64,000 nt of DNA from Lachancea thermotolerans CBS 6340. Taxonomy: Eukaryota > Ascomycota > Saccharomycetes > Saccharomycetales > Saccharomycetaceae. The position numbers and the translations under genes were made by a program. Positions 47,996-56,196 of this stretch are shown one piece after another; positions within the stretch are counted from its first letter, which is position 1; each line of letters begins with the position of its first letter. The stretch lies in contig NC_013080.1 in assembly GCF_000142805.1 (NCBI RefSeq), forward strand, positions 806,001-870,000. The letters run 5' to 3'. The notes under the pieces were generated by a model. The model saw only the letters and a list, made by a program, of their open reading frames with translations. It made no database searches and was not told where the DNA came from.

Positions 47996-50611
47996 TCACC
48001 AACTTAAGTTGTCAAGTTTTCCTTCGAATGCATTTTTGATCCAGTTGAAAATCCGCTCGTAAACTACTCTATTGGCGTTGTGAAAGACGATGGAATGCTC
48101 AGAGTCTGGAAAGATACTTAGGTCGTAGTTTTTGACATTGTTCAGGTTAAAATTGTCGAGTAGCTGCATTGTATTTTTAACATGAACGTTATCATCGGCA
48201 CTTCCATGAATAAGCAAAAACCTTTTAACTGATGAGAAGTTTTGAACGTCTTTAATAAGTGAGGTGTCTTCGTACGCTTTCTCGTTATTTTCGAACAGGC
48301 CCAAGTACCTTTCAGTGTATATGGAATTGTAGTACTTCCAATTTGTAACGGGGGCAACTGCTACCCCATACTTGAAAATTTGGCCCTGATCCAGTTCTAG
48401 AGTTTTTAAAGTAACAAAACCGCCGTACGACCACCCCCATATGGCAACATGGTCGGGGTCAATGGAATCAGAGTGCTTGTTGACGTAGTCCTTCACTACG
48501 CTTATAATATCTCTTGGCTCCCAGTAACCTATTTTATTCTTTGCCCAGCTTCTATAGGGCCAACCTCGCCCGCCTGTTCCCCTCGGCTCAATGCTCAAAA
48601 CAATAGCATTGGCGCTAGAGGCCAAGCTCTCCTCCAGAGAGATCGCGAATTTGTGATCGACGGTTTGAGACCCTGGCCCGCCATAGACATGTATCAGCAA
48701 AGGATGTTTTTTTCTAGGGTCAAAATCATAAGGAACAGTTTCTTTGTAGTCTATCTGAACATCGTCATCGAGCTGCGTGCTACTGAAAGAAGACTTGGGA
48801 AGGTCGTACTTTTTCAAAGCTTCTAACATTCCAGCATTTGACGTCAGTTGGGTGATAGCTCTTGATTGGTCGTTTAGTAACAGTGAAGTTAAGACGCCAG
48901 CATCCGACATGGGCTCATCGGGACCAAGGTAACGTTTGACACCAAACCTGCAACTAACACTTAGCTCAAATTCATAGAAAGAATCGCGATCACGCGGATC
49001 TTGTAAACCATGAGCGGCTTTCGTGGAGTCTTCCCTTAACGGTACCATGAACAAATGCTGAGAAAAACGGCTCAGTCGATTCGACAGAAAGAAAACAGAA
49101 TCAGCATCTTGGTCATAGCCAACTATGCCTTTCCCGGTCACTTCCCAATCACCAAAAGTGAGCTGAGTCCCCGTTGAAGCGAATACTGACTTGAAGTGGA
49201 ACAAGTGAGGGTAGCCGGATTCGTCGACCTGAACGTCAACATAGCTCAGCTCGCTTCTTCCATGAATTTCGCTCGGCGGTATAGGTTGGACGTCTTTGAC
49301 TTTTTCGATCCAACCAGAATAAGCCGTGGCATTGATGATTCTTACTGTTGACACTTTCCGCGCGTTCGATTCATAAATTTTAACGAACATGGCTTGAGAA
49401 GCGCGGTCAGTATCCTTAAACATAAAGTGATTATTGTCGAGCCACTGAGCCGCGTAAAGAATCCTGCCCCCAGTCTCACCGCCGAAAGGGATTGAGTATG
49501 TGACACCTTCGCTCATTTTGTAGGAAAAAAGTTGAACTCGCGGGTTCGGGGTGCCTGGCTTTGGGTATTTTATTTGTTGAACGTCGTCGTAAGCTTGCTC
49601 GTTGATGTAAGTTGGAACGCTTTCTGTGAGAACTTCGGAATCATTAAACTTGGCGAACACAATTTGAGAGTCGTCTGGGGCCCACCAAACGGCCTGGTCA
49701 CTGGCCAAAACTTCTTCTTCGTACACCCAATCTGGTCTCCCGTTTTTGACATCTTCAGAGCCATCAGCAGTCAACCGCCTGAAGCCTTGAGAATTCGTTG
49801 CGCTTTGCACATACAAGTCGTTATTGTAGACAAAGTAAACAAAGTTGCGATGGGGAGAAAAGCGCGCGAAAGATAGCTTGTAAAGTTTCCCGTCCTCTGG
49901 GAAAGGTGAAATGGGCCGATAGGTATTCGTCGGAATATCTTTGAGCCAGTAGTATGCAGTTGAGGAATGGCGAAACTTTTTTTCGAGATCGGTTGCCAGG
50001 ATCGCCTTATCCAGGCGATGCGACACGTCGAAATCGGAAACCTGGTATTCGACATCGCCGTATGTGAAGCTTGTGCGGCCGAGTTCCTTGTAGAACTCCA
50101 CATCCACCAATTGTTTAGCGACATATTTAGGAATTCCGTTCTTATTTTCAATCTTCAGATACAAACCCGGATCGTTGTCCTGGGGTTGGTGAAGGACACC
50201 TGGTCTAATGAACTTGAAGTAAGTGTCGTAGTAAGAAAACTCGCCATTGAGTACGTTTTCGATGCTGAATGTGCGCCCCGAAGGCGATGCTGGCTTCGAG
50301 AGCGATAAGTTGCTGTCCTTGAAGCGGAGGACAGAGAAGCCCACGGTCAGCCAAGAGATGATTAAAGCCAGGAATATCACAGCAGATTTCCTGACTCGAA
50401 TTCGGTTTTGGAAGTCCCTGAACGGGACGCGGCTGAGGAAATCGGCGCCGTCAGTGACTTGAGCTTCCTCGTCCCGGGGCAGCTTGCCAGCTGTGCCCGG
50501 CGCCTCACCCTTAGGCTGTAACTCGAACTCCTGAGCTGGCATGAATTGTGCACTCGAGTTGGACTTCAGAAGATACAGCGAAGGGTGTCTTTTCTTATAG
50601 GAAGGTTCCAT
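47996..50611 (-). CDS. STE13: Dipeptidyl aminopeptidase A, Ste13
   Basis: An 871-residue type II membrane peptidase of the trans-Golgi (yeast YOR219C, 931 aa) that trims X-Ala dipeptides from the alpha-factor precursor. A cytosolic tail of ~75 residues precedes the transmembrane helix (SAVIFLALIISWLTVGFSVL). The lumenal beta-propeller of the DPPIV family follows (RPDWVYEEEVLASDQAVWW contains the paired Glu that bind the substrate N-terminus). The alpha/beta-hydrolase domain has HVYGGPGSQ, nucleophile Ser728 in GWSYGG, Asp at 806/807 in GSADDN and His839 in DSEHS. The paralogue Dap2 is the alternative, but location between RFC1 and RCN2/RPL5 fits STE13. Confidence 0.93.
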   Translation of the reverse strand: MEPSYKKRHPSLYLLKSNSSAQFMPAQEFELQPKGEAPGTAGKLPRDEEAQVTDGADFLSRVPFRDFQNRIRVRKSAVIFLALIISWLTVGFSVLRFKDSNLSLSKPASPSGRTFSIENVLNGEFSYYDTYFKFIRPGVLHQPQDNDPGLYLKIENKNGIPKYVAKQLVDVEFYKELGRTSFTYGDVEYQVSDFDVSHRLDKAILATDLEKKFRHSSTAYYWLKDIPTNTYRPISPFPEDGKLYKLSFARFSPHRNFVYFVYNNDLYVQSATNSQGFRRLTADGSEDVKNGRPDWVYEEEVLASDQAVWWAPDDSQIVFAKFNDSEVLTESVPTYINEQAYDDVQQIKYPKPGTPNPRVQLFSYKMSEGVTYSIPFGGETGGRILYAAQWLDNNHFMFKDTDRASQAMFVKIYESNARKVSTVRIINATAYSGWIEKVKDVQPIPPSEIHGRSELSYVDVQVDESGYPHLFHFKSVFASTGTQLTFGDWEVTGKGIVGYDQDADSVFFLSNRLSRFSQHLFMVPLREDSTKAAHGLQDPRDRDSFYEFELSVSCRFGVKRYLGPDEPMSDAGVLTSLLLNDQSRAITQLTSNAGMLEALKKYDLPKSSFSSTQLDDDVQIDYKETVPYDFDPRKKHPLLIHVYGGPGSQTVDHKFAISLEESLASSANAIVLSIEPRGTGGRGWPYRSWAKNKIGYWEPRDIISVVKDYVNKHSDSIDPDHVAIWGWSYGGFVTLKTLELDQGQIFKYGVAVAPVTNWKYYNSIYTERYLGLFENNEKAYEDTSLIKDVQNFSSVKRFLLIHGSADDNVHVKNTMQLLDNFNLNNVKNYDLSIFPDSEHSIVFHNANRVVYERIFNWIKNAFEGKLDNLSW

Positions 50612-50899
50612 CTACGGGATGAGCAGCCTCAGTCATATGATGGGGCTTGGGTGAGGGCCGATTGAAGTCGCAACTAGGAAGGCGCGAAAATAAATTAGGA
50701 TGGGCCGGTTTCTTCGGGCAAGCCACACGTGAAGCAACAATGGACAAGGCCACTGCCACGGGAAAAGCACGGGGAGGAAGCTCTCGTAGCGTGTTAGACT
50801 ACTAGTTTAGTATTGTTTTCAAGTGGGCCTAGCATATACATACTATCGAATACATAGGTAAAGCAAAGCAAGACGAAACTAGCCCCGGGAAAAAACCGT

Positions 50900-51787
50900 T
50901 TACTGGGCCAAAGCGGCAATCTTGGCGGCAACACGGGCTCTTCTCTCCTCCTTGGACAGCTTGGTTTGTCTGTACTTCTTGGACTCAGCAGCGTATTGCT
51001 CCTTGGTGAACTTCTTCTCGGTTGGCTTGAAAGATGGGTCCTCTCTGATTTTCTCGTGAGCCTCCAAGTAGATGTCCTCGACGGCGTCGGCGTCGATGTC
51101 GTCGGCCAAGTAGCCCTTGAACAACTCCTTGAATCTCTCCTCATCGTCGTCAGCCAACTCCTCCATGTACTGGGAGACGTGGCCACCGAAGATGTAGGTT
51201 CTTAGCATGTCGGCGTCGAGCTCCTCGGCCTCGAAGTCCCAACCTGGGAATCTGCTCTCGGAGTGAGGGACGTACAAGCCACCGTCGGAAGCACCCTTTA
51301 GGGCACCGAAGACACGGGCACCGGTGGTGGTTCTCTGCAAACCAATGTCCAAGAAGACCTTGAATGGACGAGGACCGTCCTCGACGGCCTCGGTGAGCTG
51401 GTACTCACCCTCGACCTCCTCGACACCTGGGTAGGTCTCGTCGAGGCCCAACTTCTGCAAGGCTCTTCTGGCAACCAACAGACCGGTGGCGTAGGCGGCA
51501 GCCCAGTTGGTCAAACCGTGGGTGATACCGTATCTTGGCAGCTCGTGGGAGTAGGCAGCGACCAAGACAACATCGCCGGTGATGGTGGAAGAGACGATCT
51601 GACAGATGATGTCCTTGTTGGTGAATCTCACGACCAGTCTGTACTTAGGAGAAGAGTACTTGGCCTTGTGCTGGGCGACCAGTCTCTTTCTCTGGTAGTA
51701 GTCGGTCTTACCCTCTCTTCTTCTTCTGAAGGGGGTCTGGAAACGCGAGTGGTACGCAGAGCTCTTGATCTCTTTCTGGAAGGCCAT
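50900..51787 (-). CDS. RPL5: 60S ribosomal protein L5 (uL18)
   Basis: A 295-residue protein, almost identical to yeast Rpl5 (YPL131W, 297 aa). It binds 5S rRNA with Rpl11 and enters pre-60S particles as the 5S RNP. The frame continues far upstream without ATG in sense; the ATG at 51787 gives MAFQKEIKSSAYHSRFQTPF, matching the yeast start. Landmarks: RRRREGKTDYYQRKRLV, KYRLVVRFTNKDIICQI, LPRYGITHGLTNWAAAYATG and the C-terminal KFTKEQYAAESKKYRQTKLS. The end is AALAQ instead of AALAGQQ. Codon choice is strongly biased to preferred codons, as for highly expressed genes. No intron. Its upstream region is GC-rich and holds Rap1-like and CACGTG sites. Confidence 0.99.
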   Translation of the reverse strand: MAFQKEIKSSAYHSRFQTPFRRRREGKTDYYQRKRLVAQHKAKYSSPKYRLVVRFTNKDIICQIVSSTITGDVVLVAAYSHELPRYGITHGLTNWAAAYATGLLVARRALQKLGLDETYPGVEEVEGEYQLTEAVEDGPRPFKVFLDIGLQRTTTGARVFGALKGASDGGLYVPHSESRFPGWDFEAEELDADMLRTYIFGGHVSQYMEELADDDEERFKELFKGYLADDIDADAVEDIYLEAHEKIREDPSFKPTEKKFTKEQYAAESKKYRQTKLSKEERRARVAAKIAALAQ

Positions 51788-52039
51788 TGCGGTGTTGGAG
51801 ATTGGATTGGAGGGGTGTAGCAGAAGAGCGCCTGCGAGTGGTGATGAGATGTGTGTGTTCTTTGACCACTTGACGGTTCCCGGGTGGTGTGGACGTCGCG
51901 CTGCGAGTGCGTGCGCGAGGCGCGTGCGGGGGCGGCGCATCGCGCGAAATTTTTCAGAGGCGGGAGTTGCGTGGCGGGTACGAAGTGACATGAGGCGGAG
52001 GAGGGGCCGGCGAGCGCGGGCGAAGCGTGCGGTGGCTCG

Positions 52040-52217
52040 GTGTATGGGTTTTGTTTGTGGTGCACGGGTGTGGCAGTCAAAGACGGGCGCTCGAGTCACG
52101 TGGTATTACGTCTCGCATGACGTGTCTGTCACGTGCTCGCTACTGCCACTCCGTCACGTGACCCGCCCACGATCCCGGCTGCTTCTTGGCCGCGGCTCGA
52201 CCGCCCTCCCTCACGTG
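52040..52217. promoter_or_regulatory. RPL5 promoter: two Rap1-like sites and four CACGTG boxes
   Basis: TGTATGGGTT at 52041-52050 and TGCACGGGTGT at 52061-52071 resemble the reverse complement of the Rap1 consensus ACACCCRYACAYM and lie 254-285 bp upstream of the RPL5 ATG, 20 bp apart, as in typical yeast ribosomal-protein promoters. CACGTG occurs at 52097, 52130, 52155 and 52212, each preceded by T (TCACGTG), matching the Cbf1 core RTCACRTG in three of four. Confidence 0.7.
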
Positions 52218-53080
52218 ACCCCGTCACCTCCCACGGGCACCCCTGCCGCTCTGCCGCGCGGCGCGCTCCATTCGCCGCTCTCGCCTCACTCGCCTCGCCG
52301 GCGCTTCCCGCCTGTGCGTCTCGCCCATAGCAACGCTCCGCTGCGCCCACAAGCGCCTCTCCTCGCCTACGGCTTCTATCACCTCTTCTTTCTCTCCTCG
52401 CGCCAGCCTGTACCGCGTGCGCCGCTGCGGGAGCCAAACGCCAAACGGGCAGTCGTCCGGAAAGGCTTCCGCGCCCGGAGCCGTTGTAGCACCGAAGCTG
52501 CAGCACGTGGCAGCGCAGGAAAGGCTGGCGTTTTCCCCAACAAAGCCCAAAACGCAAGCCACGATCGCGGGACACCGAACGGCTCGTCTTTGCGCCTGCC
52601 GTGCTCGCTGTGCACTTCTTGCGGTGCACGCGGTTTTACGCGGTGGCAAATTCCCGCCGGCGCTGTCGCCGTCGGCTCTTCTGGCGCGTTCGTTTCTCTT
52701 TCTCTGTCTTTTTCTTTCCCAGCAGCGCAGCGCAGCGCCCAGTATTCCGTAATGCGTCGTACGTAGCGGCGTGGCGTAACAGCAGGGTCTCTCGGGCACG
52801 CAAGCCGCGCGCCAGAGGCGCATCTCCGGTGGCCACGGCGCGCGGGCAGCAGCGACGGGTGGCTGGGGCAGGGGCGTATCGGTTGACGGGGTCCGTTGGG
52901 CGGGGTTCGTACAAAGCGCATCGAGTGGCTTAGAGCGTGCACATGGGCACATGGCCGCGACAGGACCCGGCTCTGTAGGTATCTCTGGAAATCACAAAAG
53001 ATACTTTAACCAGGAGATTTTCGCCCACAAGGGAGCGCCGCACAAGCAGCAGACATTGGAACTTCGCTGGTAGCTTAGCA

Positions 53081-53200
53081 GGGTTTCACAGGGTTTCACA
53101 GGGTTTCTCAAGGTTTGCCAAGGTTTCTCTAGGATTCTCAAGGATTCTCAAGGATTCTCAAGGATTCTCAAGGTTTCTCAAGGTTTCTCAAGGTTTCTTG
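53081..53200 (+). repeat. 10-bp minisatellite, 12 units, upstream of RCN2
   Basis: Twelve consecutive units of exactly 10 bp, variants of AGGTTTCTCA, AGGATTCTCA and GGGTTTCACA, fill 53081-53200 with no indel. Four central units are identical AGGATTCTCA. The array ends 88 bp before the RCN2 ATG and probably lies in its promoter or 5' UTR. Degenerate extra copies continue to about 53225. Confidence 0.95.
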
Positions 53201-53288
53201 TCTTACAGGGTTTTACAAGGTTTCCACCAGCTCGTCGCTAGCTCCCCACTGGCTCTCCACTGGCTCCTCACCAGCGCTCGCCCCCGCC

Positions 53289-53933
53289 ATGCTCCACACC
53301 ACGCCCAAAACTCAGATCCTCATCACAGACGTGCCCGCGCAGGACTTCGCCTGCGGCTGGCCGCAGCAGCTGCAGTCGCAGCTCTTCGACCGCGAGTTCC
53401 CGCAGCTCAAGCACAGCTGCCTGTACTACACGCCGCTCGCGTTCCTCCACCGCGTCGTGCTCATCTTCGACCAGGAGCCCGCCACGCTGCAGGTGCACGA
53501 GTTCCTGACGCGCGCCCTCGCCGGCAAGCCCGTCAAGATCTTCCTCACGGAGTCGCTGCTCGCGAAGCCGCGCGCCAAGTCCTTCGACGCCGCGCCCGAC
53601 CACGTGCCCGACTTCGACGTCGAGCCCCGCGCCAAGCCCCAGCTCTCCCTCGACACCCACAGCTCGCCCGCCAACTCGCCCTCGCTGTCGCCCGACCGCT
53701 CCGACCCGCACTCGCCCACCGCGCTCAAGTCGCTGGAGGACGGCAAGGTCCACCTCTACCAGGAGCCGCTGCCCGCCGCCGACGCCCCCGGCGACGACGC
53801 CTCTCCGCGCGGCGAGACGAAGCTGCTGTACAAGCCGCGGCTATCGCTCGACACCAGGAGCTCGGGCGCCTCGCACTCGAGCTTCTCCGTGCCCATGAGC
53901 CCCAGCATTACTCTCAACGAGTTTCCCCAGTGA
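53289..53933 (+). CDS. RCN2: Calcineurin-regulator-like protein Rcn2
   Basis: A 214-residue protein (yeast Rcn2/YOR220W 265 aa). The N-terminal ~95 residues form a compact RRM-like domain as in calcipressins (TPKTQILITDVPAQDF, then KHSCLYYTPLAFLHRVVLIFDQEPATLQVHEFL and KPVKIFLTESLLAKP). The rest is low-complexity Ser/Pro-rich with repeated SLDTxSS motifs and several SP sites. The tail MSPSITLNEFP contains PSITLN, similar to the calcineurin docking motif PxIxIT. The yeast protein is phosphorylated and little studied. G+C in third codon positions is very high, like the upstream region. Placement between RPL5/STE13 and COX11 matches YOR220W. Convergent with COX11. Confidence 0.88.
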   Translation: MLHTTPKTQILITDVPAQDFACGWPQQLQSQLFDREFPQLKHSCLYYTPLAFLHRVVLIFDQEPATLQVHEFLTRALAGKPVKIFLTESLLAKPRAKSFDAAPDHVPDFDVEPRAKPQLSLDTHSSPANSPSLSPDRSDPHSPTALKSLEDGKVHLYQEPLPAADAPGDDASPRGETKLLYKPRLSLDTRSSGASHSSFSVPMSPSITLNEFPQ

Positions 53934-54077
53934 GCAGCTCCTGCATCGCCACGAGAGGTTGTGTCTATGTATCTATTTATCTACATCATCCTACGTTGAT
54001 CGCGGGAACGCTCGTGGTTTCTAAAATCTTCACACATTATTTACAAGCCGTTTACAGCCAAGGCCGCCGCCGCCCTG

Positions 54078-54842
54078 TCAGCTGGAGCCGCTGTCCATCA
54101 CCTGCGGGTTCGCGCTCTCGCTCACCGCACCACCGTTCGCGTAGTGCGCCCGGAAAAACGTGTAGTGCAGCACAATGTCATCGATGTTGCGCATCCTGGG
54201 GTCTGTGGCGAAGTCCGGGTCGATGAAGAAAAACACGGGCATGTCGATTTCCTCTCCGGCCGCGAGCCTCTGCTCCTCAAAGCAGAAACACTGGATTTTG
54301 TTGAAGTACGGCGCGGCGTCCCCGGGCGTGATGCTGTATGTCGCCATCCCGATGATGTCCTTGTCGCTGGTGTTTCTGGCCTTGTAGAAGGCCAGCGCAG
54401 TCTCACCCGGCAGCACATGTACCTCGCGCTGCTCCGGCACGAACTTCCAGGGCAGGATCTGGGATACCTCGCTTGTGAACGAGACCCTTATGCGCTTGCC
54501 GCTCTCCACGGGAATCAGCTTGTCGTCTGTGAACTTACGTTTGTCTGTTATTGGAATACCTCCGAAGCCCGTGCGCGCGCAGATCGCACGGTAAAGCGGC
54601 ACAGCGGCATACGCCAGCCCCAAAAACAGCACGGCGATACTAGTGAAGTAGTACGCGGCGGTGCGGTCCTTGAACTGGCGGTCTCTTTGAAACTTCAAGG
54701 ACCGCAGCTGCTGAATTTCTTTCTGCGTAAGCTTTGAGATGTCGATCTGGGACTGATTCTTCAGACACATGGGGCCAGCCGAGAAAAGCCTCCGGGCCGG
54801 AATGCTCCGGCTCGCTGCCCTAAACAGCAGCTTATGTAGCAT
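54078..54842 (-). CDS. COX11: Cytochrome c oxidase copper chaperone Cox11
   Basis: A 254-residue inner-membrane protein (yeast YPL132W, 300 aa) that delivers copper to the CuB site of Cox1. The N-terminal ~25 residues are Arg/Ser-rich with an RRLFSAG motif, a likely presequence. A transmembrane segment lies at ~65-85 (YYFTSIAVLFLGLAYAAVPLY) with the conserved AVPLYRAICARTGFGG following. The intermembrane-space immunoglobulin-like domain carries the copper motif CFCF with Cys185 and Cys187 and the conserved PVFFFIDPDFATDPRM. The shared 292-bp promoter with RDS2 contains an AGTACTT-rich palindromic block. Confidence 0.97.
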   Translation of the reverse strand: MLHKLLFRAASRSIPARRLFSAGPMCLKNQSQIDISKLTQKEIQQLRSLKFQRDRQFKDRTAAYYFTSIAVLFLGLAYAAVPLYRAICARTGFGGIPITDKRKFTDDKLIPVESGKRIRVSFTSEVSQILPWKFVPEQREVHVLPGETALAFYKARNTSDKDIIGMATYSITPGDAAPYFNKIQCFCFEEQRLAAGEEIDMPVFFFIDPDFATDPRMRNIDDIVLHYTFFRAHYANGGAVSESANPQVMDSGSS

Positions 54843-54953
54843 TTAAAATCTATCCTGGCACTTGTCGTGGTGATCTTGAGCTTGTTTCTGAAGGTCAGAT
54901 CTGTCTCTTCATAGATTATAGCTTAAAATGGCGGCGGAGATGAGAGTACTTTC

Positions 54954-54993
54954 GTACTTGTAATGCGAAGAGTACATTAGTACTTACAAGTAC
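54954..54993. repeat. inverted repeat in the COX11/RDS2 promoter
   Basis: GTACTTGTAA at 54954-54963 and its reverse complement TTACAAGTAC at 54984-54993 flank a 20-bp centre that itself contains two further AGTAC elements. An additional AGTACTT lies just before, at about 54946. The block sits 140-180 bp upstream of RDS2 and 110-150 bp upstream of COX11. Confidence 0.9.
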
Positions 54994-55134
54994 TTTTGTA
55001 TTTGGTGTGTCTTGATGTTACAACGCTACTAAATACGTGGACATGCATATCGATAGCTTCCGACAAGCGATGAGGTCGTCCATCAGATCAAGACAAGCCA
55101 TTGCCACGCCAAAGATATTGCTTGCCATTACTCT

Positions 55135-56196
55135 ATGAACGAATCAAGCCAGAAGAAGCGCAAGAAAGTGTCAAAGGCCTGCCTCTATTGCCGGCGGTCG
55201 CATATGATTTGCGATGAGCAGAGGCCTTGTTCGCGGTGCTTGCGTCGAGATATCGGCCACCTTTGCCGTGACGAAGACTCGAGACTGCCTATGGATGTCG
55301 AAGTCGATCCAGAGCGAATACAACCGACGCTAGCATCTCTGGACAAGCAGCACCCAGCGCTACAGCAGCCGCCCAAAAACGTCGCCTACAGCGGCCTTTT
55401 GTCACAGCAGCCCACGTTTGTTTCAGAGCACGTCGGGTCCGAGTTCTTGTCTCTCAACGAGTTTATGAACATGCTGGAGGAACCAATTATTCTTGAGCCG
55501 CCGGCGGTTACACATAGCGCGCCCCGCAATCCTGAGGATCAGCCTACGCTGAAAGAAAACTTCTTTCTCACCGCAGCAGACCCGTCCGCGGAAATGACCC
55601 CAGAAGATCGACTGAAATCCGTGATAAACGCCAAATTGGAGGCCGGTCTGCTGCGGCCATATAACTACGCGCAGGGATATGCCCGGTTACAGACATACAT
55701 GGATAAGCATATGGATTTTCTTTCCAAACAGCGTATCCTCAAACCGTTGTCGATAATTCGGCCCGAGTTCAGGGCTATTGCGCGATCTCTGAAAGATGTA
55801 GATCTTATCTTGGTTGAGGAAAGTTTCGAACGTATGCTTCTGTCATATGATCGGGTTTTTACATCCATGAGTATGCCGGCTTGTCTCTGGAGAAGAACTG
55901 GTGAAATTTACCGTGGGAACAAAGAGTTTGCGTCCCTGGTGGACTGCAAAGTCGATGACCTGCGGGACGGGAAATTGGCTATTTATGAACTTATGACAGA
56001 AGAGAGTGCCGTGAACTTCTGGGAAAAATACGGGTCGATTGCCTTTGACAAAGCCCAAAAGGCTGTGCTCACAAGTTGTAACCTTCGCGCACGAGACGGC
56101 GGGAGGCAAAGGTCTTGCTGTTTCAGCTTTACAATTCGAAGAGATCGTTATAATATTCCTATATGTATCGTGGGAAACTTTATTCCAACGAGTTAG
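55135..56196 (+). CDS. RDS2: Zn2Cys6 transcription factor Rds2
   Basis: A 353-residue orthologue of YPL133C (446 aa), a regulator of gluconeogenesis and drug resistance. The binuclear zinc cluster has Cys at 16, 19, 26, 32, 35 and 44, preceded by a basic run (KKRKKVSK). A central region resembles that of the Ert1/Rds2 family (NAKLEAGLLRPYNYAQGYARL), and the C-terminal ~110 residues are a PAS-like domain (ACLWRRTGEIYRGNKEFASL, ending IVGNFIPTS). The shorter length comes from a shorter linker. Its stop lies 17 bp inside the 3' end of MCT1 on the other strand. The paralogue Ert1 is the alternative, but the position next to COX11 fits RDS2. Confidence 0.92.
   Translation: MNESSQKKRKKVSKACLYCRRSHMICDEQRPCSRCLRRDIGHLCRDEDSRLPMDVEVDPERIQPTLASLDKQHPALQQPPKNVAYSGLLSQQPTFVSEHVGSEFLSLNEFMNMLEEPIILEPPAVTHSAPRNPEDQPTLKENFFLTAADPSAEMTPEDRLKSVINAKLEAGLLRPYNYAQGYARLQTYMDKHMDFLSKQRILKPLSIIRPEFRAIARSLKDVDLILVEESFERMLLSYDRVFTSMSMPACLWRRTGEIYRGNKEFASLVDCKVDDLRDGKLAIYELMTEESAVNFWEKYGSIAFDKAQKAVLTSCNLRARDGGRQRSCCFSFTIRRDRYNIPICIVGNFIPTS

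Larger units (their letters stand above)
51788..53288. other. 1.5-kb GC-rich divergent region, RPL5/RCN2
   Basis: No gene: long overlapping frames on both strands (for example 51765-52766 plus and 52224-52952 minus) are artefacts of high G+C with few stops and resemble no protein. It holds the RPL5 promoter cluster (52040-52217) and the 10-bp minisatellite of the RCN2 leader (53081-53200), listed separately. Confidence 0.7.

Noticed and set aside
51765-52766. 333-codon plus-strand frame and 242-codon minus-strand frame in the RPL5/RCN2 gap
   Set aside because: High G+C removes stops in all frames; the translations are Arg/Ala/Ser-rich without domains, and they overlap one another and the RPL5 promoter and start.
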